Assembly (NCBI GenBank): GCA_009695065.1
Contig: SIBR01000026.1
Coordinates: 1 to 50,186, forward strand
Direction of reading: 5' to 3'
Source of the DNA: Opitutus sp.
Lineage (GTDB): Bacteria > Verrucomicrobiota > Verrucomicrobiae > Opitutales > Opitutaceae
DNA length: 50,186 nt
In this document: positions 40,902-50,008 of the stretch, piece by piece
How positions within the stretch are numbered: position 1 is the stretch's first letter
Layout: each line of letters starts with the position of its first letter
The notes under the pieces: generated by a model
What the model was told of the DNA's origin: nothing
The model's database searches: none
What the model saw: only the letters and a program-made list of their open reading frames with translations
Program-made: the position numbers and the translations under genes

Positions 40902-42086
40902 TCAGCGCACTTCGTTCCAGTCGAACTCCAGCCGGACGAGGCTCGGCTGGTTCAAACCGATCGCGCGATAGGTGATCGTGTCGAACCACACGCGCCCCTC
41001 GCGCTCCTGCCAGTACGGGACACCATAGTACCCGTCGATCACCGGCAGATGGCCGCCGTCGTTGTCGAGGACGACGACGCGTTCCACCGCGAGCGTGTCC
41101 GGATCGAAGCGCAGCAGGCACAGTTGCTGGTTGTCGGGAATTCCGGGAAAACCGGCCGGCCGCATTTCCAGCTTCGTGGCGGGCGTTTCCGTCCAGTTGC
41201 GCCCGAGCAAATAATACCGGCCGTCGCGGGTGAACAATCGCGGCCAGCCGATGGAGTCCTTCACGTAGGCACAGGTCTGCGTCAGGTCGACCTGCCGCTG
41301 CAGCCGAAATTCTCCGTCCGTATGTTGGAGGCGAACGGCGTGGTCGTAGCCCCGCGTCGCGACGATGAAGCCGGCGCCATGCCGGACGAAGCCGCTCTCG
41401 TTAATCGGAAAGCCGCCGAACTCCTGCTTGAGATTGCGGATGAAGCCCCAGCTCCGACCGTGGTCGGTTGATTTCAGCACGTCGACCGACCAGCGCGCGC
41501 CCGGGCGATAGCCGAACACCATCGCCAGCATGTAGGCGGTGTTGCCCTCGACGATGAAATCGAAGGGATAGCCGTACTCGACGCCATTAATCTGTCCCAG
41601 TTCCTGCCACGGCCCAAACGTCGCACCGCGATCGGAACTGAACGCCGAACGCATCCCCGCCCGGTAGTGGCGGCCATCGTCGCCCGTGGTTTGCAGATCC
41701 GTAAACATTCCCAGCGCGCCGTCGCCGAAGATCGTGCCCATCGTGAGCTGGAATTTTCGTCCCGCGAGGTGGCCAATCGTTCGATCCTCGACCACGCGGT
41801 TGGCCACCGTGTCGAAGCGCAGCAGGCCGGCATCCGCCTCTGCCTCCCAGCCGTGCGACGAACCGCGCTTGAAGGTGATGAGCACCTCGCGGTCGCTGAC
41901 CCGGACGAGATTGGGCGTCAGATAGTAATTCTGTTCAGCATGATCGGCCGGAGTCAGGAGCACCTGCGCCGTCTTGAAGCGCGGCACGAACAACTCGGTT
42001 TCCGCCGCGCGAGCGGGACTGGCGCAGGCGATCGCCAAGGCGAGAAGCCCAGTGACCATTTCTGTAATCAAGCCGGAGCGCGCCAT
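40902..42086 (-). CDS. Secreted sialidase-like (Asp-box) protein, paralogue 1
   Basis: 394 aa from the ATG at 42086 (MARSGLITEMVTGLLALAIACASPARAAE, signal peptide). Asp-box S-x-D-x-G-x-(T/S)-(F/W) motifs occur at SSDRGATFGPW and STDHGRSWGFI. Six-bladed propeller repeats follow the usual pattern with YGYPFDFIVEGNTAYMLAMVFGY. It ends WFDTITYRAIGLNQPSLVRLEFDWNEV, which is the same closing module as in the paralogues at 43063 and 48655. Sialidase-fold proteins include sialidases and other glycan hydrolases or binding proteins. I do not see a full sialidase active-site set, so catalysis is not assured. Confidence 0.75.
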   Translation of the reverse strand: MARSGLITEMVTGLLALAIACASPARAAETELFVPRFKTAQVLLTPADHAEQNYYLTPNLVRVSDREVLITFKRGSSHGWEAEADAGLLRFDTVANRVVEDRTIGHLAGRKFQLTMGTIFGDGALGMFTDLQTTGDDGRHYRAGMRSAFSSDRGATFGPWQELGQINGVEYGYPFDFIVEGNTAYMLAMVFGYRPGARWSVDVLKSTDHGRSWGFIRNLKQEFGGFPINESGFVRHGAGFIVATRGYDHAVRLQHTDGEFRLQRQVDLTQTCAYVKDSIGWPRLFTRDGRYYLLGRNWTETPATKLEMRPAGFPGIPDNQQLCLLRFDPDTLAVERVVVLDNDGGHLPVIDGYYGVPYWQEREGRVWFDTITYRAIGLNQPSLVRLEFDWNEVR

Positions 42087-42097
42087 GGGAAATAGCG

Positions 42098-43036
42098 TCA
42101 GCCCCCGGGGGCGGCACGGAGAACGTCGTGCAACCACTGCCGGGCCCGACGGCGGGCCGGCAGATCGTAAAGGACCCACTTATCCGTGTGATTGCGGACC
42201 GGGACCACCTGAAACGTGAAATTGTCCAACGCCCGGCCGGTCCCGGCGAGATAGTTGATCGTGTCGATGATCGAGTAGGTGCCCGGCGCGATGTCGTAGA
42301 CCTCGTGACTGACAAACACCGGTCGCCGCCCCAACCGTTGCAAGCGAGCGAGCGCCGAAGCGCGATCGCTGCCCGGGTAGGGCCATTCCCGCGCGCCGTC
42401 GTCAATTGGCGCGCCGTCGTAATGGCTCGCGACAAAAAAGGCCCGCCACAGGCCGGCGACTTCGTCGTCCTGCAGGCCGATGAAGTTGCAGGCCAGCGCC
42501 CCGCGGGAAAATCCGCACAGGACCACCGCCGACGGGTCGCCGCCGTAGTCCGCGCACACCTGCTTCACGACTCCCTTGCAGTACGCGACGGTCGCGGCGA
42601 CGTCACCCCACCAGACGAGGGCATTGCTCCGCGTCGAGGGATCGACGCAGGGAACACAGACCCAAATGCAACCTTTCCCACCCGAAAGCCCAAACCCGAG
42701 GCTGCAATCCTCCACGCGTCCGGTGGAAATGTCGCCGTGCTTGCTGCGATAGTTGCCGTTGCCGGGGTACTCGACGATCACCGGGTAACGTCCACCCGGA
42801 CGCCAGTCCTCCGGCAAATAAAGCGAGTAATAGGTTTCCGTGCCTGGATCGCCCGGCAGCGTGGCCCGCACGCGCCGGCCGGCGGCGGGAGCGGCCGACT
42901 GCATCGCCGGCGGCGTGAGGTCCGGCGTAAGCGAGGATAGGTCCGGATAACCCTGCGCAACCACCGGCTCGGCGGCGACGGCGAGGGATGCCGCCCCGAC
43001 GACGAGGAGTAGGCGCACGACGGCTGAAAGGCGCAT
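42098..43036 (-). CDS. Secreted alpha/beta-hydrolase esterase
   Basis: 312 aa from the ATG at 43036; it has a GGAAGAAAG ribosome site about eight bases upstream, which favours it over the GTG at 43066 that overlaps the preceding stop. MRLSAVVRLLLVVGAASLAVAAE is the signal peptide. YYSLYLPEDWRPGGRYPVIVEYPGNG is the usual polyester-hydrolase/feruloyl-esterase-like opening, and the nucleophile elbow is VVLCGFSRGALACNF. A histidine follows in VPVRNHTDKW near the C-terminus. Located between two sialidase-like paralogues, so an esterase acting on the same glycan is likely. Confidence 0.7.
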   Translation of the reverse strand: MRLSAVVRLLLVVGAASLAVAAEPVVAQGYPDLSSLTPDLTPPAMQSAAPAAGRRVRATLPGDPGTETYYSLYLPEDWRPGGRYPVIVEYPGNGNYRSKHGDISTGRVEDCSLGFGLSGGKGCIWVCVPCVDPSTRSNALVWWGDVAATVAYCKGVVKQVCADYGGDPSAVVLCGFSRGALACNFIGLQDDEVAGLWRAFFVASHYDGAPIDDGAREWPYPGSDRASALARLQRLGRRPVFVSHEVYDIAPGTYSIIDTINYLAGTGRALDNFTFQVVPVRNHTDKWVLYDLPARRRARQWLHDVLRAAPGG

Positions 43037-43062
43037 GATCACTTTCTTCCGATTTTCCGCGC

Positions 43063-44205
43063 TCACCGACCCCGGATGTCAGCCCAGTCGAATTCATGCC
43101 GGATGATGTCCGGGTGTTTGCCATCGAACGCGCGATAGTCGATCAAGTTGAGGAGCGTCTGGCCCCCGCGCTCCTGAAAATAGGGCACCGCGTAATAGCC
43201 GTCGGTCACATTCGCGCGCTCGGCGTTGTCGAGGATGAACCAGCGCGTGACCTGCAGTGCCTTCGGGTCGAGCTGGAACAGCCCGAGTTCCATGCGCTTT
43301 CCCTGCGGCGGCAGGGTCCGCCAATTGCGGCCCAGCAGGAACACCGCGCCGTCGCGCACGAAAAGCCGTGGCCGGCCGAGATGGCTCTGGATAAACGCGT
43401 TCGTCTGGCTCAGGTCCGCCCCGGCAAGCCGGCGAAAATTCTTGTCGGTTCGATAGAGGCGCGCGCTGTCGCCGTAGGCCCGCGTCGTCACGAGAAAACC
43501 GTCCTCCCACGGCACGAACGCGCTTTCGTTGATCCGATGGCCGCCGAATTCCTCCTTGAGATTGCGCACGAACGTCCACGACCGGCCGTTGTCAACCGAC
43601 TGGATTACATCGACCGACCAGCGCTCGCCCGGGCGGTAGCCGAACGCCATGACCAGCATATAGGTCGTGTTGCCCTGCACGATGAAATCGAAGGGGTAGC
43701 CGTACTCCCGTCCATCGACGCGCGGGGAAACCTTCAAGCCCTCGAACGTCCTGCCCCCATCGCGGGAGCGGTTTTCCCGCATCCCCGACCGATAGTTGCG
43801 GCCGTCGTCGCCGAGGGTCTGCACGTCCAGGTAGACGGCGATGTCACCATTCGGAAACCGGACCCACTCGCCCATCTGGTGAATGAAGCCGGGATCGTGC
43901 GCGACCACCTGCCGCTGCGTGATCACGTGGCGGGCCGTGTCGAAGCGGACCAGCTCGAGATCGGCCTCGGGATCGCCGCCGTGTTTGGCGCCGTGCTTGA
44001 ACGACATCAGCACTTCGTCCGGTCCCGTGCGCAGGATCGCCGGGAACGCGAGATAGGCCGAGCCGCCCGCGTCGGCCGAGGCCGCGATGACCTGCACGGC
44101 GCGGGGTGCCGGCACCACCGGAGTCAGGCTGGCCTGGGCGGCGAAGCCGGCGGACGAAACGACGAGGCCACCGACGGCGTGGAGAATTTTATGCGAGAAG
44201 AACAT
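43063..44205 (-). CDS. Secreted sialidase-like (Asp-box) protein, paralogue 2
   Basis: 380 aa with signal peptide MFFSHKILHAVGGLVVSSAGFAAQA. Asp boxes SRDGGRTFEGL and SVDNGRSWTFV. Shares with paralogue 1 the blocks YGYPFDFIVQGNTTYMLVMAFGYRPGERWSVDV, NLKEEFGGHRINESAFVPW and the final TLLNLIDYRAFDGKHPDIIRHEFDW. The mature start YLAFPAILRTGPDEVLMSFKHG lines up with the RIP-type first blade of sialidases. The operon order and the similarity indicate tandem duplication followed by divergence. Confidence 0.75.
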   Translation of the reverse strand: MFFSHKILHAVGGLVVSSAGFAAQASLTPVVPAPRAVQVIAASADAGGSAYLAFPAILRTGPDEVLMSFKHGAKHGGDPEADLELVRFDTARHVITQRQVVAHDPGFIHQMGEWVRFPNGDIAVYLDVQTLGDDGRNYRSGMRENRSRDGGRTFEGLKVSPRVDGREYGYPFDFIVQGNTTYMLVMAFGYRPGERWSVDVIQSVDNGRSWTFVRNLKEEFGGHRINESAFVPWEDGFLVTTRAYGDSARLYRTDKNFRRLAGADLSQTNAFIQSHLGRPRLFVRDGAVFLLGRNWRTLPPQGKRMELGLFQLDPKALQVTRWFILDNAERANVTDGYYAVPYFQERGGQTLLNLIDYRAFDGKHPDIIRHEFDWADIRGR

Positions 44206-44234
44206 AGGGGTGAAAACCGGGAAGGGGGCGGCCG

Positions 44235-45218
44235 TCAGCGGCGGGTGGCAAAATTTCGGGCGACGAATGCGAGCACCGGCTCCAGCGCCGCCTGCACCAC
44301 ATCAAACGTGTGCTCGCCCGGGAGCACGAGGTACTCGTGCGGAATATCGAGTTCGTTGAGCCCGGCGTGAAAACGCTCGTTCATCGTGCGGTCGAATGAA
44401 TCGGTCGCCGTCACAATCATCACCGCCTTGCCCCGCAGGGCGTCGGCGCTGTTCATGGGGTTGAAGAGCGTCCATTCCGCCTGATTCACGCCGAACCGCC
44501 CGAGCGGCACCGTGTAGTTTTGCCCCTTGGGCAGATCCTCCGGACGGGGAAAATCGAGCAGCCCGATAATGCCTGCCACGACGGAAAACTCCGCCGGATG
44601 CCGGGTCGCAAAGCGCACCGCGCCATAACCACCCATCGACCAGCCCGCGATCGCCCGGCGCGCCGGCGAACCGCTCAACCGCTGCACGCGGGCCGCCACG
44701 GCCATGACCTCCGCCAGGTAGCTTTCGTAGCGTTCGCGGCGGTTCACGGGCGAGTCGATGTACCAGCCGTCGTCCCCCTGCGGCAGAACCGTGCAAAACG
44801 GCGACGCGCGAAGCATCTGCCGGACGTCGTCGACGTCGACCAGCGAGCGATGATTTCGGCCGCGGCCATGCAGCAGAAACAGCACCGGCCAATCCGCGGG
44901 GCCGGCCGGCCGCACTTCCGGAACGACCACGCAGAATTTTCGCGGCGCCCCCAGCACGTCGGATTCAAACGTGACTTCGGCGACTCCGGGAAAAATATCG
45001 ACGCTCACCGGCGCGGCCGCACGCAGACCGACGACCAACCCCGCCAAGGCCAAAAGTCGGCAAAGGCCCCCGGCCGATGAACCAACGCGTTCAAACAGGG
45101 CGGGCGCTGTAGCCGGGGTCGCTGACCCCGGCCCGGCCTCAGCGAGGCCGGCTACAACCAAGCAGCAGGCTTTGGGGTGGCCCACCCGGCGGGAGTAACG
45201 CCTTGATAAAATTTTCAT
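44235..45218 (-). CDS. Esterase family protein (esterase D/tributyrin-esterase fold)
   Basis: Up to 327 aa. VLFLLHGRGRNHRSLVDVDDV, nucleophile elbow AIAGWSMGGYGAVRFATRHP, aspartate in TATDSFDRTMNE and histidine in LPGEHTFDVV give a full triad of the esterase D/FGH type. The start is unsure: the annotated N-terminus reads through a GTAG-bounded repeat (45109-45155), and LCRLLALAGLVVGLRAA about 60 residues in looks like the real signal peptide, so translation may begin at a non-ATG codon downstream. It is part of the same minus-strand run as the sialidase-like genes. Confidence 0.7.
   Translation of the reverse strand: MKILSRRYSRRVGHPKACCLVVAGLAEAGPGSATPATAPALFERVGSSAGGLCRLLALAGLVVGLRAAAPVSVDIFPGVAEVTFESDVLGAPRKFCVVVPEVRPAGPADWPVLFLLHGRGRNHRSLVDVDDVRQMLRASPFCTVLPQGDDGWYIDSPVNRRERYESYLAEVMAVAARVQRLSGSPARRAIAGWSMGGYGAVRFATRHPAEFSVVAGIIGLLDFPRPEDLPKGQNYTVPLGRFGVNQAEWTLFNPMNSADALRGKAVMIVTATDSFDRTMNERFHAGLNELDIPHEYLVLPGEHTFDVVQAALEPVLAFVARNFATRR
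45109..45155. repeat. Twin-hairpin REP-like element GTAGCC...GGCTAC
   Basis: GGGGTC-GCT-GACCCC and CGGCCTC-AGC-GAGGCCG hairpins are enclosed by GTAGCC and GGCTAC. Same build as at 2391. It lies inside the extended 5' frame of the esterase gene, which argues that those codons are not translated. Confidence 0.75.
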
Positions 45219-45226
45219 CGCACGAA

Positions 45227-47194
45227 CTACGCCGCATAGGCGCGAATCTCGACGATCCGGGCGTGATCCAGCCCGTTGGTCGCGTCGACGCGCACGCGCA
45301 GCGCGGTGACCCGGACACCATCAAACCGGTGCACGCGCCGACGCTGATAGTTTTCCCGCTCGCGCGCCACCTCGCGCCAGCGTCCATTCTCCTCCACCTC
45401 AATCACGTAGTCGCGCACCGTCTCCGGTTGGGCCCGGCCCCACAGCATCCGCTTCTCGTAGCCCTCGGCCTGCGTAAGCGTGAGGTGCCGGTGCAGCCCC
45501 GTGTCGAAGATCAACCCGACCTCGCCAATCGCGACCGGTTGCGCCCAGCGCAATTCAATCCACGCCGGCAGCCCGGCCCCCGGGACACTCATCCAGCGAT
45601 GCGTGCCGGGAAAACAGCGGTCCGGCGGACCAATCGTGAGATCGTCCGGATACTCGCCTGCATCCACTTTGCGCAGGACTTGGTCCCAAAGATTGCCGCC
45701 GAACTTCGGCTTCCAACCCGCGGTGATCGCCTCGCGGATGCTCGCCTCGGTCCAATGACCGTGCACGGCGCGGGTCTGACCTGAGACCACGTTTGGCGCC
45801 GCGCCTCCCGCCTGTTCACTCGAGGCTCGCACCGTTGCCGTGCGCGCCAGATCCGCGGCATCCTCGTTGCGCCACCCGACGAGATAGCAATCGTCGCGCA
45901 GCAGCCGCTGCTGAATTTGTCGCACGAGATCCGTCCGCCCCGCCAGATCCGCCGGCACCACCTTGTTTTGCGCCGCGATGGCCGCGGCCGTGCCCACGCC
46001 CTGGCCGACCACGGCGCAGGTCGCCATCACGCGAGTGGAGGCAAACGCAATGTGTGTCGCCGAAAGATTGCGGCCGGCAAACATCAGGTTCCGCGGGCCG
46101 GCCGACACGCACGAGCGGAGCGGAATGTTGTAGAGATACGGCAGATGATTCTGGTTGCACGGCGGCTCGTCCGGGGCGTCCACGCCCTCCGGGGGATGCG
46201 TGTCGATCGGCCAGCCGCCGTAGGCGATGGCATCGGGGAAGACCCGCGACTCGAGCAGCTCCTGTTCGGACAACACGTGCTGGCCGACGAAGCGGCGGCT
46301 CTCGCGTTTGCCGGGAAGAAAACCGAACCACTCCAGCGCCCAGTGCTTCGCGTCGACGTCCGACTCGTTCTTCACGTAGTTCCACACGCCGAGCATGATC
46401 GCCAGCAGCTCATCGCGGATGTGCTCGTTGTCCTTGATGGTGTCGAGCGAACCACCCCACTCCACCCACCAATAACCGAACTCGAGTCCGAGATCGGAGC
46501 CCGGTTTGCCAAAAGGGCGGAACTTGAAATCCCCGGCGCGAAATTTTCGGACCCAGGGCGGCGCGACAAAAGGCATGGGCCGCTCATGCCGGCGGGCCTG
46601 AAACAGCAGCGTGGACCCGAGGGTCTTCGCGTCGGCCACCTCGACCGCGAGCGATTCGCCGAATTCCGCGCGGCCTTCCCGACCGTGCCGGAACGGCGCC
46701 CCGGCCTCCACGCCGAGGCGCCCGTCGCCCGTGCAATCGACAAAGATTCGCGCATCGATCGTGAAACGATCCTGCGTCGACTGCCGCTCGGCGATCGCCT
46801 GGCGGATTTCATCGCCGGCCAGCTTCACGCCGACGACCGTCGTGTTCAGCAGCAGCTTGAGATTGGGTTCGGCCCGGCACTTTTCGTACAACAGGAGATC
46901 CATCATCGAGGCGGAGCGCTGCGGATTGCGCACGGCGAGATCGAGCCGGAGTTCCTCGACGATGCCTCCCTCGCGATTTTCCACCTCGAGCGGGAGACCC
47001 ATGCGCAGGCCGGTCGCCCCGACGATGTGCATCCGTACTTCGCTCGACGCGTTGCCGCCCAGGACGGAGCGGTCCTGGCACAGGATAACCTTAACGCCGA
47101 GCCGGGCGGCCGCCAGCGCGCACGTCACCCCGGCCGGACCGCCGCCCGCGACGAGGACATCGCACGCCAGGGAGTGTTCGGCCATCGTGTTCAT
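45227..47194 (-). CDS. FAD-dependent oxidoreductase (FAD_oxidored) with C-terminal discoidin-like domain
   Basis: 655 aa. N-terminal FAD motif VLVAGGGPAGVTCALAAARLG, then VILCQDRSVLGGNASSEVRMHIVG, typical of FAD_oxidored proteins. IFVDCTGDGRLGVEAGAPFRHG, NLMFAGRNLSATHIAFASTRVMATCAVVGQGVG complete the family. From about residue 480 the protein has a jelly-roll, discoidin/CBM32-like region (TVRASSEQAGGAAPNVV, WIELRWAQPVAIGEVGLIFDTG, VTALRVRVDAT). No signal peptide is visible although the tail is normally extracellular in other proteins. Paralogue of 28065 but with the extra domain. Confidence 0.82.
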   Translation of the reverse strand: MNTMAEHSLACDVLVAGGGPAGVTCALAAARLGVKVILCQDRSVLGGNASSEVRMHIVGATGLRMGLPLEVENREGGIVEELRLDLAVRNPQRSASMMDLLLYEKCRAEPNLKLLLNTTVVGVKLAGDEIRQAIAERQSTQDRFTIDARIFVDCTGDGRLGVEAGAPFRHGREGRAEFGESLAVEVADAKTLGSTLLFQARRHERPMPFVAPPWVRKFRAGDFKFRPFGKPGSDLGLEFGYWWVEWGGSLDTIKDNEHIRDELLAIMLGVWNYVKNESDVDAKHWALEWFGFLPGKRESRRFVGQHVLSEQELLESRVFPDAIAYGGWPIDTHPPEGVDAPDEPPCNQNHLPYLYNIPLRSCVSAGPRNLMFAGRNLSATHIAFASTRVMATCAVVGQGVGTAAAIAAQNKVVPADLAGRTDLVRQIQQRLLRDDCYLVGWRNEDAADLARTATVRASSEQAGGAAPNVVSGQTRAVHGHWTEASIREAITAGWKPKFGGNLWDQVLRKVDAGEYPDDLTIGPPDRCFPGTHRWMSVPGAGLPAWIELRWAQPVAIGEVGLIFDTGLHRHLTLTQAEGYEKRMLWGRAQPETVRDYVIEVEENGRWREVARERENYQRRRVHRFDGVRVTALRVRVDATNGLDHARIVEIRAYAA

Positions 47195-47363
47195 CGGGGG
47201 CGGAAGTTGATACGATCGAACGCGCCTTGGCGAGCCGGGGCGAGTATTCGAGATTGGCCGTCCCGCCTCTCCCGAGGCGGGCTACAAAGATTGCGTGCCC
47301 TTCGTGGCCCGCTTCGAGAGAAGCGGGATGGGATCGGAATCCACCCACCCTTGCAGCCCGCCC
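47195..47363. repeat. Two tandem CCCGC(C/T)TC hairpins between FAD-oxidoreductase and peptidase genes
   Basis: CCCGCCTC-TCCC-GAGGCGGG (47262-47281) and CCCGCTTC-GAGA-GAAGCGGG (47308-47327) are 8-bp-stem hairpins of the same form, 46 bases apart. The first is the same sequence, inverted, as hairpin 1 of the 2391 element. Confidence 0.7.
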
Positions 47364-48668
47364 TCACCGCAGATCGAACAGCTCGCGCCCGAGTCGCCGG
47401 GCTTCCCGCTGCTGCGCCGGCGGCAGGCTCCGCGGAAACGGCCACCGCGGCGCGTCGGCCAGCTGCGCCACAAAGGGCGCGACCGCTCGCAAAAGGCGCG
47501 CGAGCACGGGCACGGAAACGTTGGCGAGCGTGTCGTGCTGGCTGTGGTGCTGCCAGCGGCCGCCGGGAAAATTGGGCCGAAAGAACCAGAGCGACGGCAC
47601 GCCCGCCCAGTTGAAGGCAAAGTTATCCACGAAGGGCGTGACCTCGGGCTTGACCACGACATCGACACCGCGCCGGGCGAGCGCACTGCTCGCGGTCCGC
47701 GCCAACCCGGTCGGTCCCGCGCACCACATTTCGAAATGACCGAGCGGCGACGACACGCTGTCGAAGTTCACCACCAGCCCGACGCGCCGGACCGCGGCCC
47801 GGTGGGCGCGCACATACGCCGCCGATCCGACCGACAGCTGTTCCTCGGTGCCGAACGAGATGAAGCGGATCGTCCGCCGCCGCGGTCGCGTCGCCAGCAC
47901 GCGGGCCAGTTCGAGGGTCGCCAGCACACCCGACGCGTTGTCGTCCGCCCCAGGATTTCCGCACTGCGTGTCGTGGTGTCCGCTGATGATTATTTCCGGG
48001 GCGGTCGGATCGGTTCCGGGCCATTCGCCAATCACGTTGTGCGACAGCGCGGATAGCTGTCGGAGTTTCACGCCGACCCGCGCGCGACGCACGCCCGCCT
48101 GCCGCCACCGCCAGGCGTCCCGATAGGGCACCGTCACGGTCACCGGCATCCCGTAAAGCCGGGCCCACGCCGGATAAACGCCGTCGCTCTTGCACCAATC
48201 GAAGGGCAGCCGCTCATCGACATGAATCACCGCGGCCGGCGCGGCCGCCACCAGACGCCGGTGCTGCTCGAGCTGCGTCGGCAATGACCCAAAAATCACG
48301 GCGATTTTTCCGCGCAAACTGCCGCGACCGATTCGGCCCATATTTTCCGGCATCTCGAGCCACACCAACTCGCCCTCCACGGGCTGGCCGTTTGGCGTGC
48401 CCGGGGCGCCAACCAAAGTGTTCGAGGCCACGGCTCGCCAGCGCCGGCCTTCCCGCGCCTGCACCGTCGTTCGGGAGCTCCGCAGGCTGGTGCAGGGAAA
48501 TTCCTCCGTGCGCACCTGCGCCAGGCCCGCCAGCGTGAATTGCCGCGCAATGTACTCCCCCGCCTGCGTTTCCTGGCGCGTGCCGGCGCGACGCTCCCCG
48601 ATGTCGTCGCAGAGCACCCGCCAGTGCCGCGCGAGGCGGCGTTCGTCGATGCGATTAGCGGACTTCAT
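47364..48668 (-). CDS. M28-family metallopeptidase
   Basis: 434 aa. The di-zinc ligand set of M28 aminopeptidases is visible: ISGHHDTQ (H and D), GADDNASGV (D), FGTEEQL (E, with the adjacent catalytic E), NFDSVS (D) and WQHHSQHDTL (H). A PA-like insertion lies between about residues 100 and 190. No signal peptide is apparent, which is unusual because most M28 enzymes are secreted. The start overlaps the end of the 48655 sialidase-like gene by 14 bases, so they are co-transcribed. Substrate peptide unknown. Confidence 0.85.
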   Translation of the reverse strand: MKSANRIDERRLARHWRVLCDDIGERRAGTRQETQAGEYIARQFTLAGLAQVRTEEFPCTSLRSSRTTVQAREGRRWRAVASNTLVGAPGTPNGQPVEGELVWLEMPENMGRIGRGSLRGKIAVIFGSLPTQLEQHRRLVAAAPAAVIHVDERLPFDWCKSDGVYPAWARLYGMPVTVTVPYRDAWRWRQAGVRRARVGVKLRQLSALSHNVIGEWPGTDPTAPEIIISGHHDTQCGNPGADDNASGVLATLELARVLATRPRRRTIRFISFGTEEQLSVGSAAYVRAHRAAVRRVGLVVNFDSVSSPLGHFEMWCAGPTGLARTASSALARRGVDVVVKPEVTPFVDNFAFNWAGVPSLWFFRPNFPGGRWQHHSQHDTLANVSVPVLARLLRAVAPFVAQLADAPRWPFPRSLPPAQQREARRLGRELFDLR

Positions 48669-49887
48669 CCCACAAATATTCCAACCGGATGATTTGGGGC
48701 GGCTGCCCGTCGACGCCTTTGTACGTGATCACGTTGAGTCGCGTCCGGCCGTCAACCTCGCGAAAAAAGGGCATCGCGTAGTAACCGTCGGTGACGTTGG
48801 CCGCCTCGGCGTTGTCGAGAACGCAATAGGCGGTGACCGCCAGTTGCTCGGGATCAATCCGAAACAGGCAAAGCTGTTCGTTGATTCGCCGCGTCGGCCC
48901 GCCCGCGACGGGAGGCCCGGCCGGAAGCGGAGTCGGTTTCGTCCAGTTGCGCCCGAGTAAATAGACGCGCCCGTCACGGGCAAACAGTCGCGGCCGGCCC
49001 ACATAGCTCGTGATGAAATCATAGGTCGCGGTCAGGTCGACCTGCCGTCGCACCTTGAAATCCCCGTCCGTCAGGTGCAACCGTTCGCGATTGTCGTAGC
49101 CCCGGGTCGTCACCAGAAAACCGTCGCCCTGGCGCAGAAAGGAACTCTCGTTGATCGGAATATCGCCGAATTCCTTCGTGAGGCCGCGGACCAGGTGCCA
49201 CGTCCGGCCGTTGTCGCCCGTGCGAATCACGTCGACCGATCCGGCTGCCGGGCGACCCGGATAGATCGAACGGCCGCCCGGGAGATTGGAAAACGTCATC
49301 GCCAGCATCCACGTGTCGCGCCCTTCCGTGATCGCCTCGAAGGCATAGCCATACTCGACCCCGTCGACGGTTCCGACCCGTTCCAGCGGGCCAAAGTTCT
49401 TTCCGCCATCGGTGGAACGCACGCTGCGCAACCCGACGCGCTCCGGGGCCACGGGTTGTTGCGCATCGATATAGCTGGCGATGTCGCCATTGGCGAAGCG
49501 CGCCCACTCGCCCATCTGCATGATGCGATCTTCGAGAGCCGCAATGACCCGGGGAGCAGTGGCCGAGCCGCGCGTCGGATCAATCGCCACCAGATCCAAC
49601 ACCGCCCCGGGATCGTCGCCGTGGGAACGGCCGCGCTTGTAGCTGACGAGGATGCGGTCTCCGAGATCCACGAGGGCGGGAAACGCGAGGTAAGGTTGGC
49701 GCTCGGCTGGTTCTGCCACCGCCACCACGGAGACCCGCTGAAAGACCGGCCGCATTTCCGGCACCGGCGGACCGCTCGCCGCGGCGGCGCGGCCGGCAAT
49801 CGCCATCGCCACCATCGCGGCCAGAACCGCAATGGCCGCCGGCTTCCGCCTGCGCCGGGGCCGGCAGTCATGAGGTTCGGCTTTCAA
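48655..49887 (-). CDS. Secreted sialidase-like (Asp-box) protein, paralogue 3
   Basis: 410 aa. N-region RRRRKPAAIAVLAAMVAMAIAGRAAAA is a signal peptide after a basic stretch. Asp boxes STDGGKNFGPL and TGDNGRTWHLV. Shared blocks with the other two paralogues: EYGYAFEAITEGRDTWMLAMTFSN, INESSFLRQGDGFLVTTRGYDN, VYLLGRNWT, VLDNAEAANVTDGYYAMPFF and the closing NVITYKGVDGQPPQIIRLEYLWDEV. It is the first sialidase-like gene of the operon after the truncated gene at the right edge. Confidence 0.75.
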   Translation of the reverse strand: MKAEPHDCRPRRRRKPAAIAVLAAMVAMAIAGRAAAASGPPVPEMRPVFQRVSVVAVAEPAERQPYLAFPALVDLGDRILVSYKRGRSHGDDPGAVLDLVAIDPTRGSATAPRVIAALEDRIMQMGEWARFANGDIASYIDAQQPVAPERVGLRSVRSTDGGKNFGPLERVGTVDGVEYGYAFEAITEGRDTWMLAMTFSNLPGGRSIYPGRPAAGSVDVIRTGDNGRTWHLVRGLTKEFGDIPINESSFLRQGDGFLVTTRGYDNRERLHLTDGDFKVRRQVDLTATYDFITSYVGRPRLFARDGRVYLLGRNWTKPTPLPAGPPVAGGPTRRINEQLCLFRIDPEQLAVTAYCVLDNAEAANVTDGYYAMPFFREVDGRTRLNVITYKGVDGQPPQIIRLEYLWDEVR

Positions 49888-50008
49888 GGCTGAGCGTGCG
49901 AACCCGCCGGCTCCAAATCTGCAGCGGGCCCGCGGCGGGCACCTCGCTTCCCGCTCTCGCGGAGATTCGGGACCCGAAGGCGTCCGGTGGAGTGGCGGCC
50001 GGTCATTT

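Noticed and set aside
40902..49887. A sialic acid utilisation locus
   Set aside because: There are sialidase-like propellers and a DHDPS-family gene nearby, but no nanK, nanE, nagA or nagB homologue, and the propellers lack an assured sialidase active site.
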